Shown: positions 1 through 11,310, counted from the first letter of the stretch. The stretch: 64,000 bases of DNA from Metridium senile (GCA_949775045.1 OX459097.1:12308695-12372694); one strand, 5' to 3'. Translations and numbers: made by a program. The notes: generated by a model from the sequence alone, not told the origin.

Positions 1-277
1 CCATGGCTGATTTACTACGCGCGAAACTAAATTTGTCACGTGACCGAGTTTCATACCTTGTCGAAATACCTCTCTCTTCAACACCGCGCGACTTTGAAGA
101 AAAAATTGCTTGCAAAAAGCCACAGGAATCCCATCCGCGAGCTTTCAAACAAATACACCACAGGAACCCCACCCGCGCGGTCAATGATTTTATTCCAATA
201 TTGCGCTCGGCGCGCGGTTAAAAATAACTTAATTGTCATTAAAAAAGATCCTCAAAAGCAATAGTTGGGCTGCCTGT
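1..277. mobile_element. Right end of a DNA transposon related to the 26.5-32.5 kb element
   Basis: The stretch ends with GTTGGGCTGCCTGTGG at about 264-277, whose reverse complement (CCACAGGCAGCCCAAC) closely matches the tip CATAGGCAGCCCAAC of the full transposon at 26531. Just inside lies a run matching ATCCTC.AAAG, again as in that terminal repeat, and further in are two copies of CCACAGGAAYCCCA (about 119 and 160) next to CGCG-rich sequence, which is the same internal order as in the 171-bp terminal repeat. The left part is outside the window, so size and target duplication cannot be seen. No coding sequence is recognised in it. Confidence 0.6.
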
Positions 278-1376
278 GGATAAACCACGGTTTTGGAGAG
301 TTTCGAAGGAACAGCGAAAAAGTTGTTGTTTGCTCCCTGTTCACTTTTGAAAAATGGCGTTCAAAATGTCGAGTAAATATTTTCTTTTTGTTAAAAAGCT
401 GATATAAACAAATTAAAAACAACAAAAACACTCAATGCATCACATAAACAGAACAGGTAGTTCTAAAAGTCACTTTTATTGTTGAATAAGAGCGAAAAAA
501 GATCAAAAAAGTGTATATTTGACAGTTTTGTTTTTGAATTAAAAAGAAAGAGTACATTTTTAAATGTATTAAAATACGCTACGCTGGAGGCATAAAATAC
601 TCGTAGACGTTACAAAACAGCAAGAAAAATGTACAAAAAAGCAGCCTAATTAGGTTATTGATGTCAAAGGATAAAGTAAGATATCTGTTCAGTGAAGAAA
701 GTGAAGTTAAATTTCACAATGCAAACCAAGCGAATGACACGGCATCCAACGGACAAAGCTAGTTTAGCACACAAATTATCCACTTGAATAAATAAGCTTG
801 CAAAAACAGATGCTTTACGATATAACTATAGTCAATATCTTAAGTATTCATCAATGCATTTATTTAATAACTGACCAACGGCGAATACATCTTTTTTTGT
901 TCAAAGCAGGATTACCTGACTATCATGGCGATTTTTGTTCGTCCGAATTCAGCGGTGAATCTAACTTGATTGAAAAATGTCCAAGCAATCCTCAACTCAA
1001 ACCAGCCACATAATGTCGATGTCAGTAGTGAGTAAATATCATCTGCTTGAGGTTAAACGATGTCTAGATTTGTTTGTTAGTCAATAAATCCTTCATTATT
1101 ACGATCAAAATCATCGGGGATTTCCCAAATATCTACCATATTCTCCCAAAAGTTTTAAAAAGAATGTAATATTTTCATGAAAACATAACCCGCAGAATAT
1201 AATTTTGTAGCTTTGAAAGTTGTGAAAGATTTGTACATTTGTGCTTATAACAAGCGATTTGATTGGATGGTTGAGAATTCTCAGGAGAATTGATTTGTTC
1301 ATCAGCAAAATGAAAAAAAAATTACTTCTTTTAATTCGTTTTTATTTCGTTTTTGAAACACTTTCTATATTATAAA
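278..1376. other. AT-rich intergenic sequence, nothing recognised
   Basis: Read on both strands; only short open frames without domain-like sequence, no tRNA, no inverted repeat of note. GATAAACCACGG just after the transposon end (about 280-291) recurs inside the palindrome at 1377-1565. Confidence 0.5.
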
Positions 1377-1565
1377 AGCAATAAACGAGCGATTTCCGTG
1401 GTTTATCGGTGTAATAAACCACGCGGGATGTTGGGAGAACACGAAAAAAGGCCGAAAATCTCTCGCCCGGAGGCTCGAGATTTTCTTAGGCCTTTTTTCG
1501 TGTTCTCCCAACATCCCGCGTGGTTTATTACACCGATAAACCACGGAAATCGCTCGTTTATTGCT
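1377..1565. repeat. Near-perfect 77-bp-arm palindrome (fold-back)
   Basis: Positions 1377-1453 are the reverse complement of 1489-1565 with no mismatch seen by eye; the 35-bp centre contains a second stem (GAAAATCTC and GAGATTTTC). Each arm also contains its own smaller inverted repeat (GTGGTTTAT/ATAAACCAC). The RNA or single strand would fold into a long hairpin. No coding capacity. It is likely a fold-back type element or a recent inverted duplication; the sequence does not show a clear target duplication. Confidence 0.85.
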
Positions 1566-1956
1566 TCATGTGATCCCCTGTTGTTATAGTTATACGCAAG
1601 TTTATCGGACTGGACAACGACGATGCTGTGATCCGAGCTCTGACAGCTATGATTTCCTTTATACCGACAGAGTGAATGTCGTGTTTTCCGCAGTGAGGCC
1701 GAATGGGGCCCGAAATGTACAGGGAGGCTCGTCTAAAATCGGAGAATCGGTGAGCAACTTTTGAATACCGGGCCACTATAGCCTCCTCCGCAGGCAACGT
1801 TTTTCACTTTTGGGCTTCCTTTTTTGAGAAGCGAGCCAAAGAGAGACTGGGACTTGGAGCGAAAAAAACGAGGGGGAGGGGGTGAAACAAAAACAATATA
1901 GAAGATAGCCTGCGTGGCCGGCTCTTGGGGAATTGGGGACGAGGAAGGGAGGGGAA
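1566..1956. other. Intergenic sequence, no gene seen
   Basis: Contains a G-rich patch around 1863-1950 and no recognisable coding sequence or element ends. Confidence 0.4.
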
Positions 1957-2120
1957 CTTTGTAAACAGTTTGCGTAATCTATGAAATCCGACCTCAGCAA
2001 TGGGATAGTCGTTGGTGTGTAATCAGATCCGAATAGAGTAACGCACTCTCTTAAATACACACCAACGACTATCCCATTGTTGAGGTCGGATTTCATAGAT
2101 TACGCAAACTGTTTACAAAG
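1957..2120. repeat. Fold-back with 64-bp arms
   Basis: 1957-2020 is the reverse complement of 2057-2120 with one mismatch seen (CAGCAATGGG versus CAACAATGGG), around a 36-bp centre. Non-coding; probably a small inverted-repeat element. No paralogous copy occurs elsewhere in this window. Confidence 0.8.
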
Positions 2121-2151
2121 GTCACGATATGTAACGCTAATCTCTTAAACA

Positions 2152-2235
2152 CCACAGGAATCCCAAAAAAGCTACGCGATGTTTTATTTTTTTCTTATGT
2201 AAAAGTAACAAAAAGCCGGGCTCCCTGTGTCGCAG
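2152..2235. mobile_element. Mini inverted-repeat element with CACAGGAATCCC ends
   Basis: CCACAGGAATCCC near 2154 faces GGGCTCCCTGTG near 2219-2231. The ends resemble the tip and internal motif of the terminal repeat of the 26.5-kb transposon, so this may be a tiny non-autonomous relative. No target duplication is obvious. Confidence 0.35.
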
Positions 2236-2387
2236 GGCAAAATAAACCACAAATTCGTAAACAAGAAACAGTTAACTTTACTTTGGAACAGTAAAGTAAA
2301 ATCTAAAAGGAAAAAAAGAACATGAATATCGAAGTTAAATATGACCAACTTTGAACGAATTCAGTACCAACGGCTTTTAGCCGTTCC

Positions 2388-2434
2388 ACCACAGGAAGCC
2401 CAGAACGAATTGGGATGGTGGGGAGCCTGTGGAC
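2388..2434. mobile_element. Mini inverted-repeat element with CCACAGGAAGCCC ends
   Basis: CCACAGGAAGCCC at about 2390 faces GGGGAGCCTGTGG at about 2421-2433, leaving roughly 20 bp between. The ends are like those of the element at 9003-9096 and the tip of the 26.5-kb transposon. Confidence 0.35.
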
Positions 2435-3567
2435 AGATATGAAGTAGCAACCAAAATATATAGCTAATTCAATTAACTTTGTCGCTGATTTATAATGCCT
2501 AAAGCCTAATCGTCAGACCGAAAAGGATCGTGGGATATCTTTTAACGAGGCGAATGAGGCGTGCTAAGCGTGTAAAACATTCAACATGTCATTTGGGTTG
2601 GCCGACTTCACCAGTAGAAAGCTGCGTTTTTATTGGCCCCAGTTAGACAGCACCGCTATTGTTTGGTTATAGGTTTAGGGCAATTTGTTTGGAAAGACTC
2701 TATTGTTTTTTAAACCAATCCTAAACGATGTTTCGAGTTGGTGAAGACTCGCCCTGTCATTTGCAAGTGTTCCTAGTGGAAACAAAAACACAAATTACGG
2801 TTTAGGAAACTTGAAAACTCATGAAATTTTAAAATCCCATGACCACTTTCGCTATCAAGATTAGGCTTAGGCTTGTTTCAGCGACAAGGTTAATTGAATT
2901 GGCTAATTGAATTGGTTTTGATCGTTCAAAACTGGCCATTCTTTCGAATTCTCGAAATTACAGTCATACCACGTGTCGATCACGTGACGAAATTGGTATT
3001 TTCGGGTTTCCTGTGGCGTTACTATCTTGCTTGCTTGCTTTCTCGCATTTTTCTTGTGCTTTCTTACATTCACGACAGCAATAAGGCTACGCCTCCATAT
3101 ATGGAGGACAGTAGCCTCAAAAATTTAAAAAGTTTTCGTGCTATAACTCGGAAAAGAGCGCGGTGTCACCCATTTTTATTTTATAGATGGATTTCCCTTA
3201 TCAGAACCTTTCATCACGTGAAATAGAAACGATATGGTTTTCGAGCGCAAAATATAGTATTTTTCACATTTTGAGTTTATTTTTGCATCAAAATTCTCGA
3301 CATGCTCGTACTTTTCGCAGTAGTTTTTTTCCAAAAGGATTTTCTTGAGTAAAACATGGCAAATTAATAATATGTTTGTTTCTTTTGCAAATGCTTGTTA
3401 AAAAGTTAATTTGTCATCGGGAAAAATATAATAAATAGCGTTTTATGTTTCAAATTCCGACAATTTTTGTCACACAAAATGACCAAAATGGGCCCCAGTC
3501 TACCGCCCTTATCTCCGAAACGAGTACGGTGACTCATTATTTTTATTTCAGTTTTGAACTTTATTTA
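2435..3567. other. Repeat-containing intergenic sequence
   Basis: About 2650-2740 is a diverged copy of a segment also found at 26375-26480 and 38065-38165 (shared CCGCTATTGTTTGGTTA and CTCTATTGTTTTTTAAACC). GGGTTTCCTGTGGCG at 3004, an internal motif of the 26.5-kb transposon terminus, also occurs. No gene seen. Confidence 0.5.
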
Positions 3568-4292
3568 GGGACCGGTCATTATTTATGTGGGGGGTGGGGG
3601 GGGGGGGGGGGGGGGTGGGAGAAATCATAGGGGGGGCATGCTTATATTTTTCAATGACAGGGGGTGGGTTGGAATTAAATTTCACTGAGTTGTGGGTGGG
3701 CCATTTCTCTTTTGTAAAGAACATACATGAATGTATAAAGTAAGTTGTGTGTTATCAAATTGGATAAAAAAACGTGTTTCCATGCAAACCTAGTATATTA
3801 ATTGCCATGTAGTATGTATAAAAAGCAACATTAATTTTTTTTAGTTTCTATCAGTTTAACAAAGCAAACAGTAATATTTCTACAACATTTGAAGTCTTTC
3901 AAAAGTATTGTCAATAAGTTCATATGCATCCAGAGCAAATAGTCCTTGATTCTTCATTATTTCTAAAATTATGTTTAATGGCACTTCTCTTATTAACCTT
4001 TGCAAGGCTATCTTTACTTAGTTCCTCTTCGCAAAGTGCATGTGCACGTAATCGTGTAGCCTTCTGGGAAACAGAGATTTTCAACAGTGAAACTGGCTAG
4101 GGTAATGCCCTTAATCAATTTGAAGACAGCTGCCTGAAGGGGGGAGGGGGGGGGGGCTGCCTCTGAAATGAATTCCATTTGGGGTGGGTCAAAAGTTAAA
4201 TGTAATACCTCAGGGGGTGGACCAGGGATAGTCTTTTTGATTCAGACAAAAATTTCCCCCCCACCCCCCATACATAAATAATGACCGGTCCC
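3568..4292. mobile_element. Harbinger-like non-autonomous DNA transposon, TTA target duplication
   Basis: The 725-bp element starts GGGACCGGTCATTATTTAT and ends with its reverse complement (ATAAATAATGACCGGTCCC); TTA flanks both sides (3565-3567 and 4293-4295). Ends starting GG and a 3-bp TTA duplication are the known habit of PIF/Harbinger elements. Both arms carry G or C runs next to the termini. The interior has no transposase reading frame, so it depends on a transposase made elsewhere. Confidence 0.8.
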
Positions 4293-4574
4293 TTAGTTTG
4301 CTCTTTTTACATGAGAAGTTTCAAAAAGATCTAACGAATGAATCCATGACGCCCGAACTACCTTTTTAGGTAGTTGATAAAAATCGTAAAATATCACATC
4401 AACTGTACATAATATGTGTATATAATAAAATAAATAATTTATAATATTTGGAAAATTACAATGAGTAATAAAAATAATACTAATAAAAAAATAATAGTAA
4501 ATAATAATATTTATGTATATACATTATTTAAAAAAAAATATTATTATAAAAACAATCAATCTACTGTATGATGA
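4293..4574. other. Very AT-rich spacer
   Basis: About 4390-4560 is almost pure A/T with ATA-type simple sequence, lying at the 3' side of the minus-strand LINE fragment that follows, so part of it may be that element's tail. No gene seen. Confidence 0.4.
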
Positions 4575-5255
4575 TCAAATTAACAACTTGCTTAATTTTC
4601 AAGACAACAAAGAGCGTCAAGATGGCGATCTAATTTAGCCTTGAATTCAGTAAGTGACTCTGAGTCCAATAGTTCCGAGGGTAGATGGTTCCACTCTGGT
4701 ATTGTTCTTGGGATAAAAGAAAACTTGAAAATATCTTTAGAAATTTTTGGTATTCTATATATTTTAAATAGTGACTATTCCCAGTCCTCATTTCACTATT
4801 TGGAATTAAGTGTTGTTCTGTATTCACATCAACAAGATTGTGACTCAGTTTGTACATTAGTCAGGGTTCGTACAGAATTCTCAACAAACTTTTCCAAAAC
4901 GTTTCCAAAACTTTGCCACAGCCCCTACTCTAATTTTCCAAAACAATAGATATTAGCAAAAAGTGCATTTACTAGTGGTAGATTTGTTACAAAAAATCCG
5001 CATTTTAATAAATTTGGAATATATAACAAAAACGAATATCTTCAAGGTAGGAGCTGATTACAACCAACAAAAAAATCATAACTTTTCCATAGCCCACTGG
5101 TCAAAAAGGAAAATTTCCAAAACTTTTCCAGGTCCTGGAAAAAAATTATCGATTTCCAAAACTTTTCCAAAACTTTCCAAAACCCGTATGAACCCTGATT
5201 AGTGTCAGTCTATTTCTCTTTCTTCTAGATTCAAGATCGAGTGTCCCATCCTAGC
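4575..5255 (-). pseudogene. Non-LTR retrotransposon fragment (C-terminal tail of the reverse transcriptase ORF), broken
   Basis: Read on the minus strand the pieces give LGWDT, then LESRRKRNRLTLMYK, then KLSHNLVD, and finally FIPRTIPEWNHLPSELLD and LDRHLDALCCL before a stop near 4580. This order (L.WD.LE.RR, M.YK..H.LV, PRT...WN.LP) is what is seen at the C-terminal end of many LINE reverse transcriptase proteins. It is not functional: a 4-base insertion (CGAT, about 5230) shifts frame after LGWDT, a further frame change lies near 4730, and a hAT-like element interrupts it at 4862-5197. The 5' part is missing, as is usual for LINE copies. Clade not assigned. Confidence 0.75.
4862..5197. mobile_element. 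hAT-like non-autonomous element nested in the LINE fragment
   Basis: Ends are CAGGGTTCGTAC and GTATGAACCCTG, an inverted pair, flanked by ATTAGT on both sides (4856-4861 and 5198-5203). Removing the element and one ATTAGT rejoins the LINE reading frame (LTLMYK). The CAGGG tip is typical of hAT elements, although those normally make 8-bp duplications and only 6 bp match here. The interior is built of repeated TTTCCAAAACTTTTCC words and has no coding sequence. Confidence 0.7.
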
Positions 5256-5985
5256 TCTGAAAAAAATATGTCAAAATATGACATGGATTTCCTTTTCTGG
5301 ATCATATATATTTTCAACTTTGAAAACAAAGATTCAAATATTCATTTTAAATAATCGAATGTTCATATTGAATAGTCGAATATTCATTTTGAGAAATTTG
5401 ATATTGTTTCAAAAGTTTAATTTTATTGTACGTACTTTTCAACACTAATAACGCCTCTTTGATTATTTATTCAAATAATTTATTTGTTGTAGTATAATTT
5501 AATATCACATGATTGATAATTTTTTTCTGTATCTACAATAAAATTGGAAAACATCATTCTAATTAAAATTCAAAATTGGAGGGGGGGGGGGGGGGGGGGT
5601 TTCTCCCCTTGTCCAAGTGGTAAGTGTGATCGGCGAAGGTTTTGAAAGCGACTCCTAAAAGGTACGCACAGATTAAAATAACTGTTAAAACCTTGCTGAT
5701 TTCAACCCCTAAGCGGTACGGATGTGCGATGCACTTGCCAGCCAAGCTTACGTTTAGCAACAAAGCAGAGTAAAAATGACCCTTAAATAAGGTATGGATT
5801 CATGTTACATAACTGTTTTTAAGCCAGAAACGTAAAAGACACTTAAAGAGGGGTATGTTAATTTTATGAGAATTAAGTTTCTCACTCACATAACCCTTTT
5901 GATATGTATTTATTTACTTATTTAATAAAGTTGCTATACATTTAAAAGGTACGCACAGGGAATATTTTCAACCCTAAAAGGTAAG
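5256..5985. other. AT-rich intergenic sequence with a G run
   Basis: A run of about 20 G lies at 5580-5600. The segment after it (GTCCAAGTGGTAAG) resembles the start of the tandem units at 5986-6470. No gene seen. Confidence 0.4.
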
Positions 5986-6470
5986 CTGATCACCAGGCCC
6001 CTACCACATGAACAAAGGGAGGTCCACACCTGGCCTTCCCCCCCCCCCCCCCCCCCCCCTACCCTCAGGGGTTAACTTAGACTGACTGGAACCATTGATA
6101 CATGTATTGTTGACAATCTGATCTAGCTATGCGGATCACCCCTACCACTTGAACAGAGGGAGAAACCCCTCCCCCCTCCCCCGGGGTTAACTTGGACTGA
6201 CTGGGACCATTGATGCATATATTATTGACAATCTGATCTAGCTATGCGGATCACCCCTACCACTTGGACAAAGGGAGAAACCCCTCCCCAGGGTTAACTT
6301 AGAGACTGACTGGAACCATTTGATACATGTATTTTCGACAATCTGATCTAGCTATGCAGATCACCCCTACCACTTGGACAGAGGGAGAAACTCCTCCCCC
6401 CTCCCCCGGGGTTAACTTGGACTGACTGGGACCATTGATGCATATATTGTTGACAATCTGATCTATGAAA
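5986..6470. repeat. Four tandem units of about 105-140 bp at the 3' end of the C10 gene
   Basis: Units start at GATCACC(AG)CCCCTACCAC near 5988, 6133, 6252 and 6359 and contain GGGTTAACTT.GACTGACTGG and TGACAATCTGATCTA. Unit length varies mostly in a C-rich run. The last unit ends with GATCTA at 6460-6465, so its final bases supply the C10 stop codon (read on the minus strand). Confidence 0.8.
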
Positions 6471-9400
6471 CATCACTATCGGGTACAACAGGCAATGATG
6501 GCATTGGTGGTATAAACTTTGTCCTCAACTGTTCAGCCAGTTCAGCCATTTCTGGATCATCTTCAGAAAAGAAATGAATCATCTGAGTAAACTTGAGAAC
6601 TCCTGGAGAGACACAGATCATAATTATTAGACAATACAGGGTCTGAATGGGGTAAACTGTTAACTGAGAAACGGCTAAAAAATTAACTGAGAATTCCGTG
6701 CCTTTTTAGGATAACTGTTAGCTGATATTTCTTTGTTTTTAATTAATAAATTTGAAAATAAATATTTCTTTGTTTTTAATTTAACTGATAACTGAGAAAA
6801 TAGCTAAAATTTAGCTGTTAACTGATATTGGCACCCCAACCCCCCCCCCCCCCTCCCCCCCCCCCCCATAAATATGTCTTTGTTTTTAATTTAACTGATA
6901 ACTGAGAAAATTGCTAAAATTTAGCTGTTAACTGATATTGGCTCCAACAGACTACGTTCCCAGGGGTATTTATTCTGGGAACGAGAAGCGAGATTACCCC
7001 TGGGTTCCAGAGGATGTACTAAATAGTGCTAATCAAACAATAGAAAACCATAGAATAAGTATAAAATTGCACTAAATAGTCAGCTAACAATTTCACAGGT
7101 TTACTATTTCTTTTATTACAGTAACTAACTAGTTTTGTTGTAAAGTTGCCTTTAGTTGTATTTGAAACAAAAAGATTTTCCCTACATTTCCAAACCATAC
7201 ATGTCTCATTTTTTGTCACGCCACTTGTAGCTATAAAGGCCAATGTAATAGAGTACCGAAGTGTGACGTCACAGTTTTTATTTTTGCCCTGGTTCCAACC
7301 GGTTAGAACCACACCAAAAATAAGAGACTTTGTATAGAGAAAATTTTACATTCTAAAAATCATATCTCAGCCGTTTCACACTCAAATGATCCCAAATTTT
7401 CGGGCAGCCTATATTTTGACTAGCATTCTATGATGAAAGTAGTCTGAATACGAAAAAAAAAAAAAATTGTGACATCATCACTTCAGTACTCTATTGTCTA
7501 ATTACTACCATAACTGCTACAATCATTGTCAAAAGTAGTTGGCACGATTTTAGTATTTTATCTCATAGTCACTACTTCATTTATTTTAAGTATAAAAAAT
7601 TTCCCCCCCTTCCCCCCACATCAATGTTGGTGTGAAATGATAGCGCATTGACAGGCCAACCACATAAGCACCAAACAATGACTCCCTCCTCAACATTGCG
7701 AAGGGGGGTGGGGGAATAGTAGAATTTCAGCAGTGCTAAAATCACTTTATCACATTCATGCCAACACTTTTGTCAATGATTGTAGCTTAGTGGCAAAGTT
7801 GTACCTTCAGTTGTATTGAAACCATGGTTTTTGATTACGTTATGTTGTATGTCAGTAGCAGCAGGCACCAACTGTTGCATCATCTCTACCAAATCATCAC
7901 CAGCATCCTCCTGGATCTTTCTCAGTCGTAACTTATTCCCTGGCATTTCATAAGCACTGATAACATCCTTTAATATACCTACAATGAAGTACTTTTATAA
8001 TGAATCAATGAATGAGAATAGTGAATAAATGGGTCAACATAATCCACATTACACATAATTTTATGCATATTTAGGAAGAGTAACATTATACAATCAACCA
8101 ACTAATCAACCAACCAATCATTGACTAACCAGTCAAACAGTCAGACAATCTCAAGTCGTTAGTCAGTCAGTCAGTCAGATAATCAATTTTAAAATCAATC
8201 AATCAACCGATCAATAAATCAGCTACTAAATCAATCAATTAACTAATCAGTCAATCAATCACTATAGTCCTTTTCACAGCTCCGCCTTGGTGAACAAAAA
8301 TAATAGTTCCAAGTCGAGATTCACATTGCTGCGCATGATAAATCATAGTTTTGCTATGCGCAACAACTCAAACCTCGACTTGGAACTATTATATTTCATG
8401 GTCACTGAACGGAACTGTGAAAAAGACTATTAGTCAATCAATAGGTAAGTCAGTCAGACCATCATCATTATCATGTCCATAGACCACTTTCATAAATGGC
8501 CGCCACTTATTATCATAATTTTTAAAATTGATGTTTTAAGAAAAAGAAAGCTATCATATGATAGATATTCACCATAACAATAACTTGTGAAAGTTTGAGA
8601 AAAAACGATTAAATTTGCAAGAAGCTATAAGAGTTTGAAAAATCAGAAAAACACCAAAATGAGGCATCAAAGGCCTCAGCAGAAAATTACATACAAATCT
8701 CTACATTTTTCATTGAGCATAACTTCTTTGGTATTTTAGCCAGAGTATCATTTTCCAGTACATATTATGGTATGTATGAAAGTGGTCTATTTATAACATC
8801 ATATTTCCAACAAATGTGGGTTAGAGGCTGCATTAGTGGCCCTGCAGACTCAACTCCACCTATCTCAGTCACCATGCAGCATCTGCAGCTGTGAGGCCAG
8901 ATATAATCCTAAGGACTTCTCATATCACCTCTCCACAGGTTTTATGGTAGACTTAATTGCTACAAGTCCTAGCTTCATCTTTTGCTTGTGCCGATAAAAA
9001 AAAACACAGGAATCCTAACCAGATTTCACACAGGAGGAACTGCTTCGACTCATTCACCGAGCAATATAAGTGCTATTTTGTTGGGCTTCCTGTGTACACA
9101 GCGCACATACATTTATATAATTACTCTTCATGTTCATTTGAAAAAGCTGTAAATTCAAGAGAGGATGACTTGTAGCAATTCTAATTTTATGGGGCCTGCC
9201 TATCCTTTTATGATATGGTCACCCACTCGGAGGCTGGTTATTTTAGACCATCGATAAATAAATATATCGAACAATCAATTATTCACAATTCATTTGAAAA
9301 TATATTGACTAACTGATATACACCCTGCTAGCAGATATGCAAGCTTACATACATCCCGGATTATCCAATTGATGAAATTGATAATCAATAAAATCGATAT

Positions 9401-9993
9401 CAATCGATGTCAATCGATATCAATTTATCGATTCATATTGAAAAGCGATGATTAATCGATGGCGAAAATCTTTGTGACCTTCATTGATTGAGCGATGACA
9501 ATTTAGCCGGTATCGATTGACATTCGATGACAATTTAGATATCGACTGATAATCAATAACAATTTAGTATATCGATTATCAATCGATGACAAAAATCTTT
9601 GTGACCTATCGATTGATCATCGATTGACCAATATCAATCGATATCAATTACCTAATTATATTGATTGATATCGATTGATCGATTGATTTATCATCGATTG
9701 GATACTCCGGGCATACATACACGCGCATTCATCTAGATGTACACACACATACAAATTAAACAAACAAACATCTACAGCTTTAAGAATCAAATATAAACAA
9801 ATAGATAGAAAAACTTCAAACTAGCAGACAGCAAATACTGATTGACCATGCAAATATAACTTAAATATTTTGAGGATTTAGAATTTTTTCGTCGACCGAC
9901 CAAATGTTCTTCCAGCTGTCAAAACTACTTACATTTTATTTGTTCTGCTGTCATACTAGGATTTCTTGTCTTCTGAGCCATTGATTTTGACAT
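6463..9993 (-). CDS. C12orf57: Protein C10 homologue (C12orf57 family), complete, 3 exons
   Basis: Small cytosolic helical protein of the metazoan C10 family (human gene C12orf57/GRCC10), whose molecular role is poorly known; loss in people causes a brain malformation syndrome (family knowledge). Coding exons on the minus strand are 9993-9933 (ATG to AAA T|GTAAGT), 7978-7805 and 6602-6463 (TAG); all junctions are GT-AG and the frame stays open across them: 375 nt, 124 aa, against 126 aa in human. Recognisable stretches are the N-terminal MTAEQIK, IQEDAGDDLVEMMQQLVP, the IQHNVIKNHGF motif, GVLKFTQ, and the proline-rich PPMPSLP tail. Intron 1 (7979-9932) holds several small transposons and ATCGAT-rich sequence; intron 2 (6603-7804) holds a C run and another inverted-repeat element. 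A tandem array abuts the stop codon, so the 3' UTR is unusual. The start is the first ATG of the exon; a second in-frame ATG is at residue 5. Confidence 0.93.
7246..7494. mobile_element. Inverted-repeat element with CRE-like TGACGTCA ends, in C10 intron 2
   Basis: Left end ATAGAGTACCGAAGTGTGAC followed by GTCACA; the right end read in reverse gives ATAGAGTACTGAAGTGATGA followed by TGTCACA. The same terminal pattern bounds the larger element at 48006-49232. No coding sequence. Confidence 0.6.
8085..8262. repeat. Degenerate TCAATCAA / TCAGTCAG simple repeat (C10 intron 1)
   Basis: Many copies of 4-bp words TCAA, TCAG and CAAC with point differences. Ends next to a TA-flanked element. Confidence 0.8.
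8267..8427. mobile_element. 161-bp TA-flanked inverted-repeat element, copy 1
   Basis: Tips GTCCTTTTCACAG and CTGTGAAAAAGAC are flanked by TA on both sides, and long inner arms (AATAGTTCCAAGTCGAG and CTCGACTTGGAACTATT) make a hairpin. TA flanks are typical of Tc1/mariner-type non-autonomous elements. A second copy is at 44310-44466. Confidence 0.75.
8480..8789. mobile_element. 310-bp element with TAGACCACTTTCAT termini
   Basis: Starts TAGACCACTTTCATA and ends TATGAAAGTGGTCTA. Copies in the other orientation, lacking one terminus, lie in each unit of the tandem array (about 12011-12389, 18349-18728 and 24288-24656). Non-coding. Confidence 0.7.
9003..9096. mobile_element. Mini element with ACACAGGAAKCCYAAC ends
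   Basis: ACACAGGAATCCTAAC near 9005 faces GTTGGGCTTCCTGTGT near 9080-9095. Ends differ by few bases from the tip of the 26.5-kb transposon, suggesting it is a very short non-autonomous relative inside C10 intron 1. Confidence 0.4.
9255..9712. repeat. ATCGATTG / ATCGATAT-rich low-complexity tract
   Basis: Dense, irregular repetition of ATCGAT, TATCGATTG and CAATCGAT words, which are self-complementary, so many small hairpins are possible. Inside C10 intron 1. Confidence 0.75.
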
Positions 9994-10608
9994 ATTCTGG
10001 CCCTTTATGGTAGGTTTATACACGAAATTCACGATTTTTTGAACGTGAAACAAAATACGACTTTCATGTCCGCCATTTTGTTTGTTGTGAAAAAATACTA
10101 GTCACCAGGCTTCCGACGGCGCGATAATTACATTGGATCGAAGGAACATACATTTCTATTTATAGACATTTTTTATGAGGCTGAATCTTGGTCAGAATAC
10201 AACCAAATGCAATCAAACTCCGGAATCTAACATATTTTTATGTGCTCTTTGTTTTTGCTACAGGCCAATTCATTCTTCATAAAGTTTTCGGTAATGAATA
10301 AGACAATTCGGAGTTATAATTAAGGCTTTGGACATTTGCATTTCTACAAATGATGGAATCTCTAATCTACAAAGCGACTTGTTTGGACTTAAGGGAGAAA
10401 AAATCCTTCCAAGTAAAATTGAAACTGAGGAATATCCTTAAAATGATTTTCAGCTTCCGCCCCCGCTTAATATGCAACAAGAGAGTACAAGAGGATTAGA
10501 GTGCAATAGACAGATAAACACAATTATATAACATTTAACATCCCAGAACCACTTTTTTATTCTAATCAGAAGAACTTTGCTTATACAATTTAATAAGAAA
10601 ACTATCGA

Positions 10609-10902
10609 ATAGAAATTACAACGTTTCGTTGTCATCGCGACAACATTATCAAGTAAATGATGGTGCAAAGAGAGAAATATTTATAGTGGTGGACAATGGA
10701 AAATAATAAAATAAGTTGAATAAACAGTTTCGCTTGAATTGAGTCCGACCGTCTGAAACTGTTTATTCAATTCAAGCGAAACTGTTTATTTAACTTATTT
10801 TATTTTTTCCATTATCCACCGCTATAAATATTTCTCTCTTTGCACCATCATTTACGTGATCATGTTTTCGGGATGACAACGAAATGTTGTAATTTCTATT
10901 TG
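10609..10902. repeat. About 300-bp imperfect palindrome in each array unit
   Basis: Left arm (AATTACAACGTTTCG...AAGCGAAACTG side) pairs with right arm 10765-10902 through GATGGTGCAAAGAGAGAAAT/ATTTCTCTCTTTGCACCATC and ACAGTTTCGCTTGAATTGA/TCAATTCAAGCGAAACTGT. Equivalent palindromes are at about 16665-16953 and 22850-23140. Short open frames inside it are by-products of the palindrome. Confidence 0.8.
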
Positions 10903-11310
10903 CTAGTTTCAATTTTTTATTTTACTTTTATTTTTATTTTTATTTCTTGCAAATATTTATGTCCGAGGGTATGCTTAGGCAGTCATTTTTTAGATCAAAG
11001 TCAGCAAATGTTTCGTCATTTTGGTCGAGCTCTTGAGATACAATCGTGTCCCGATTAGCGGCCTTGCGTTTGTTCAAGCCTTCACCTGCAGTCAATTTCC
11101 AACCAGCCCTTCTTCTTCTCCATCCCTGACTGTTAAATAGAAGTTACGTTAATATTCTTACTGAGACCAACTTTTAGTATGCGACCCGGGAGTTGTGTGA
11201 TGACATTTTTTATGCCTGCATAGATTTCATCCATACTGTCTTCCTGACTACCTAACTGACTGCCAGTTTATCTGCGTATCGGTCTACCTAATAATGATAA
11301 CACTGCCTCC

